Source: Fulvivirga sediminis (lineage in GTDB: Bacteria > Bacteroidota > Bacteroidia > Cytophagales > Cyclobacteriaceae). From it: a stretch of DNA of 64,000 bases. Below the pieces are notes generated by a model. The model was not told where the DNA came from and did no database searches. It was given only the letters and a program-made list of their open reading frames with translations. Location: positions 124,001-188,000 of the forward strand of contig NZ_JAESIY010000009.1 of NCBI RefSeq assembly GCF_016757215.1, written 5' to 3'. Made by a program: the position numbers and the translations under genes. Of the stretch, positions 63,908-64,000 are shown piece by piece. Numbering within the stretch: position 1 is the stretch's first letter; each line of letters begins with the position of its first letter.

Positions 63908-64000
63908 CCTCATCGGTATCTTTTTTTCGTTTCAAAATACTAATTCCTGAAAAGAAGAAAATTATGCCAAGTATAGCTATAGCCCAAGGACTAACACCAA
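63900..64000 (-). CDS. C-terminal end of a membrane-protein gene
   Basis: The minus strand has 32 codons and a TAA stop at 63900-63902, the gene running out of the window. The visible part is one hydrophobic helix (GVSPWAIAILGIIFFFSGISIL) then a basic/acidic tail (KRKKDTDEVI). It is a C-terminal membrane anchor in positive-inside orientation. No function can be given. Confidence 0.5.
   Translation of the reverse strand, partial: GVSPWAIAILGIIFFFSGISILKRKKDTDEVI

Overview
The window looks like a chromosomal segment of a low-GC Bacteroidota bacterium, most likely of the order Cytophagales. The evidence is gldD and gldE next to each other, a PorE-like OmpA protein, many short lipoproteins with a Cys lipobox, promoters of the TAnnTTTGC type, and almost no Shine-Dalgarno sequences before genes. 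Coding density is high. I see no rRNA, tRNA, CRISPR array, transposase, integrase or phage gene. This is core-genome DNA rather than an island.

Layout. 1-2.8 kb: tail-less start of a lipoprotein gene, then a minus-strand LiaF-like / LytS-like kinase / LytTR regulator operon. 3-9.3 kb (plus): fumC, a SPOR-like coiled-coil protein, recJ, lptB and a bacterial GH3-type adenylating enzyme. 9.3-22.4 kb (minus): plsY, a 1611-residue secreted acidic protein, then prmA, tpiA, recG, gldD, gldE, ssb and mutY in one dense run. 22.5-25.6 kb (plus): an HU-like protein, a TPR membrane protein, a 29-residue very basic protein and rng. 25.6-29.3 kb (minus): a DUF4421-like protein, a GT4 glycosyltransferase, nth, a 78-residue protein and an ECF sigma factor. 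29.6-40.2 kb (plus): a small acidic protein, uvrA, an M23/SH3 lipoprotein, gdhA, a kinase-less propeller sensor with a lipoprotein, and a class V aminotransferase. 40.2-46.8 kb (minus): two OmpA-type proteins, a patatin fused to a barrel, and an M23 peptidase. 47-49.6 kb (plus): an SDR protein, a lipoprotein pyrophosphatase and a propeller protein. 49.8-56.1 kb (minus): hutF, hutG, a NagZ-like lipoprotein-type hydrolase, a PBP4-like carboxypeptidase, a DinB protein and two thioredoxin-fold proteins. 56.1-56.65 kb: a 570-bp gene-free AT-rich region with three DnaA-box-like sites. 56.6-64 kb: a ClC channel, small proteins, a GT2/GT39 pair, a lipoprotein, a second class V aminotransferase and the end of a membrane protein gene.

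How the genes work together. Several groups serve the envelope: lptB (LPS export), plsY (phospholipid), the OmpA proteins, two M23 peptidases, NagZ-like and PBP4-like enzymes (peptidoglycan), and GldD/GldE (gliding and type IX secretion). Another group maintains DNA: recJ, recG, ssb, mutY, nth, uvrA and HU. HutF and HutG form the last two steps of one histidine degradation route ending in glutamate.

Most notable observations: the DnaA-box cluster (possible oriC); a terminator of uvrA whose right arm and U-tract encode the start of the next gene; a perfect 15-bp inverted repeat abutting a promoter; promoter -7 boxes 3-5 nt before start codons; an M23 peptidase with HLC instead of HLH; a propeller sensor with no kinase; and a lipoprotein inorganic pyrophosphatase. 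I found no clearly new defence or mobile system. All calls are from reading the sequence, without database searches.
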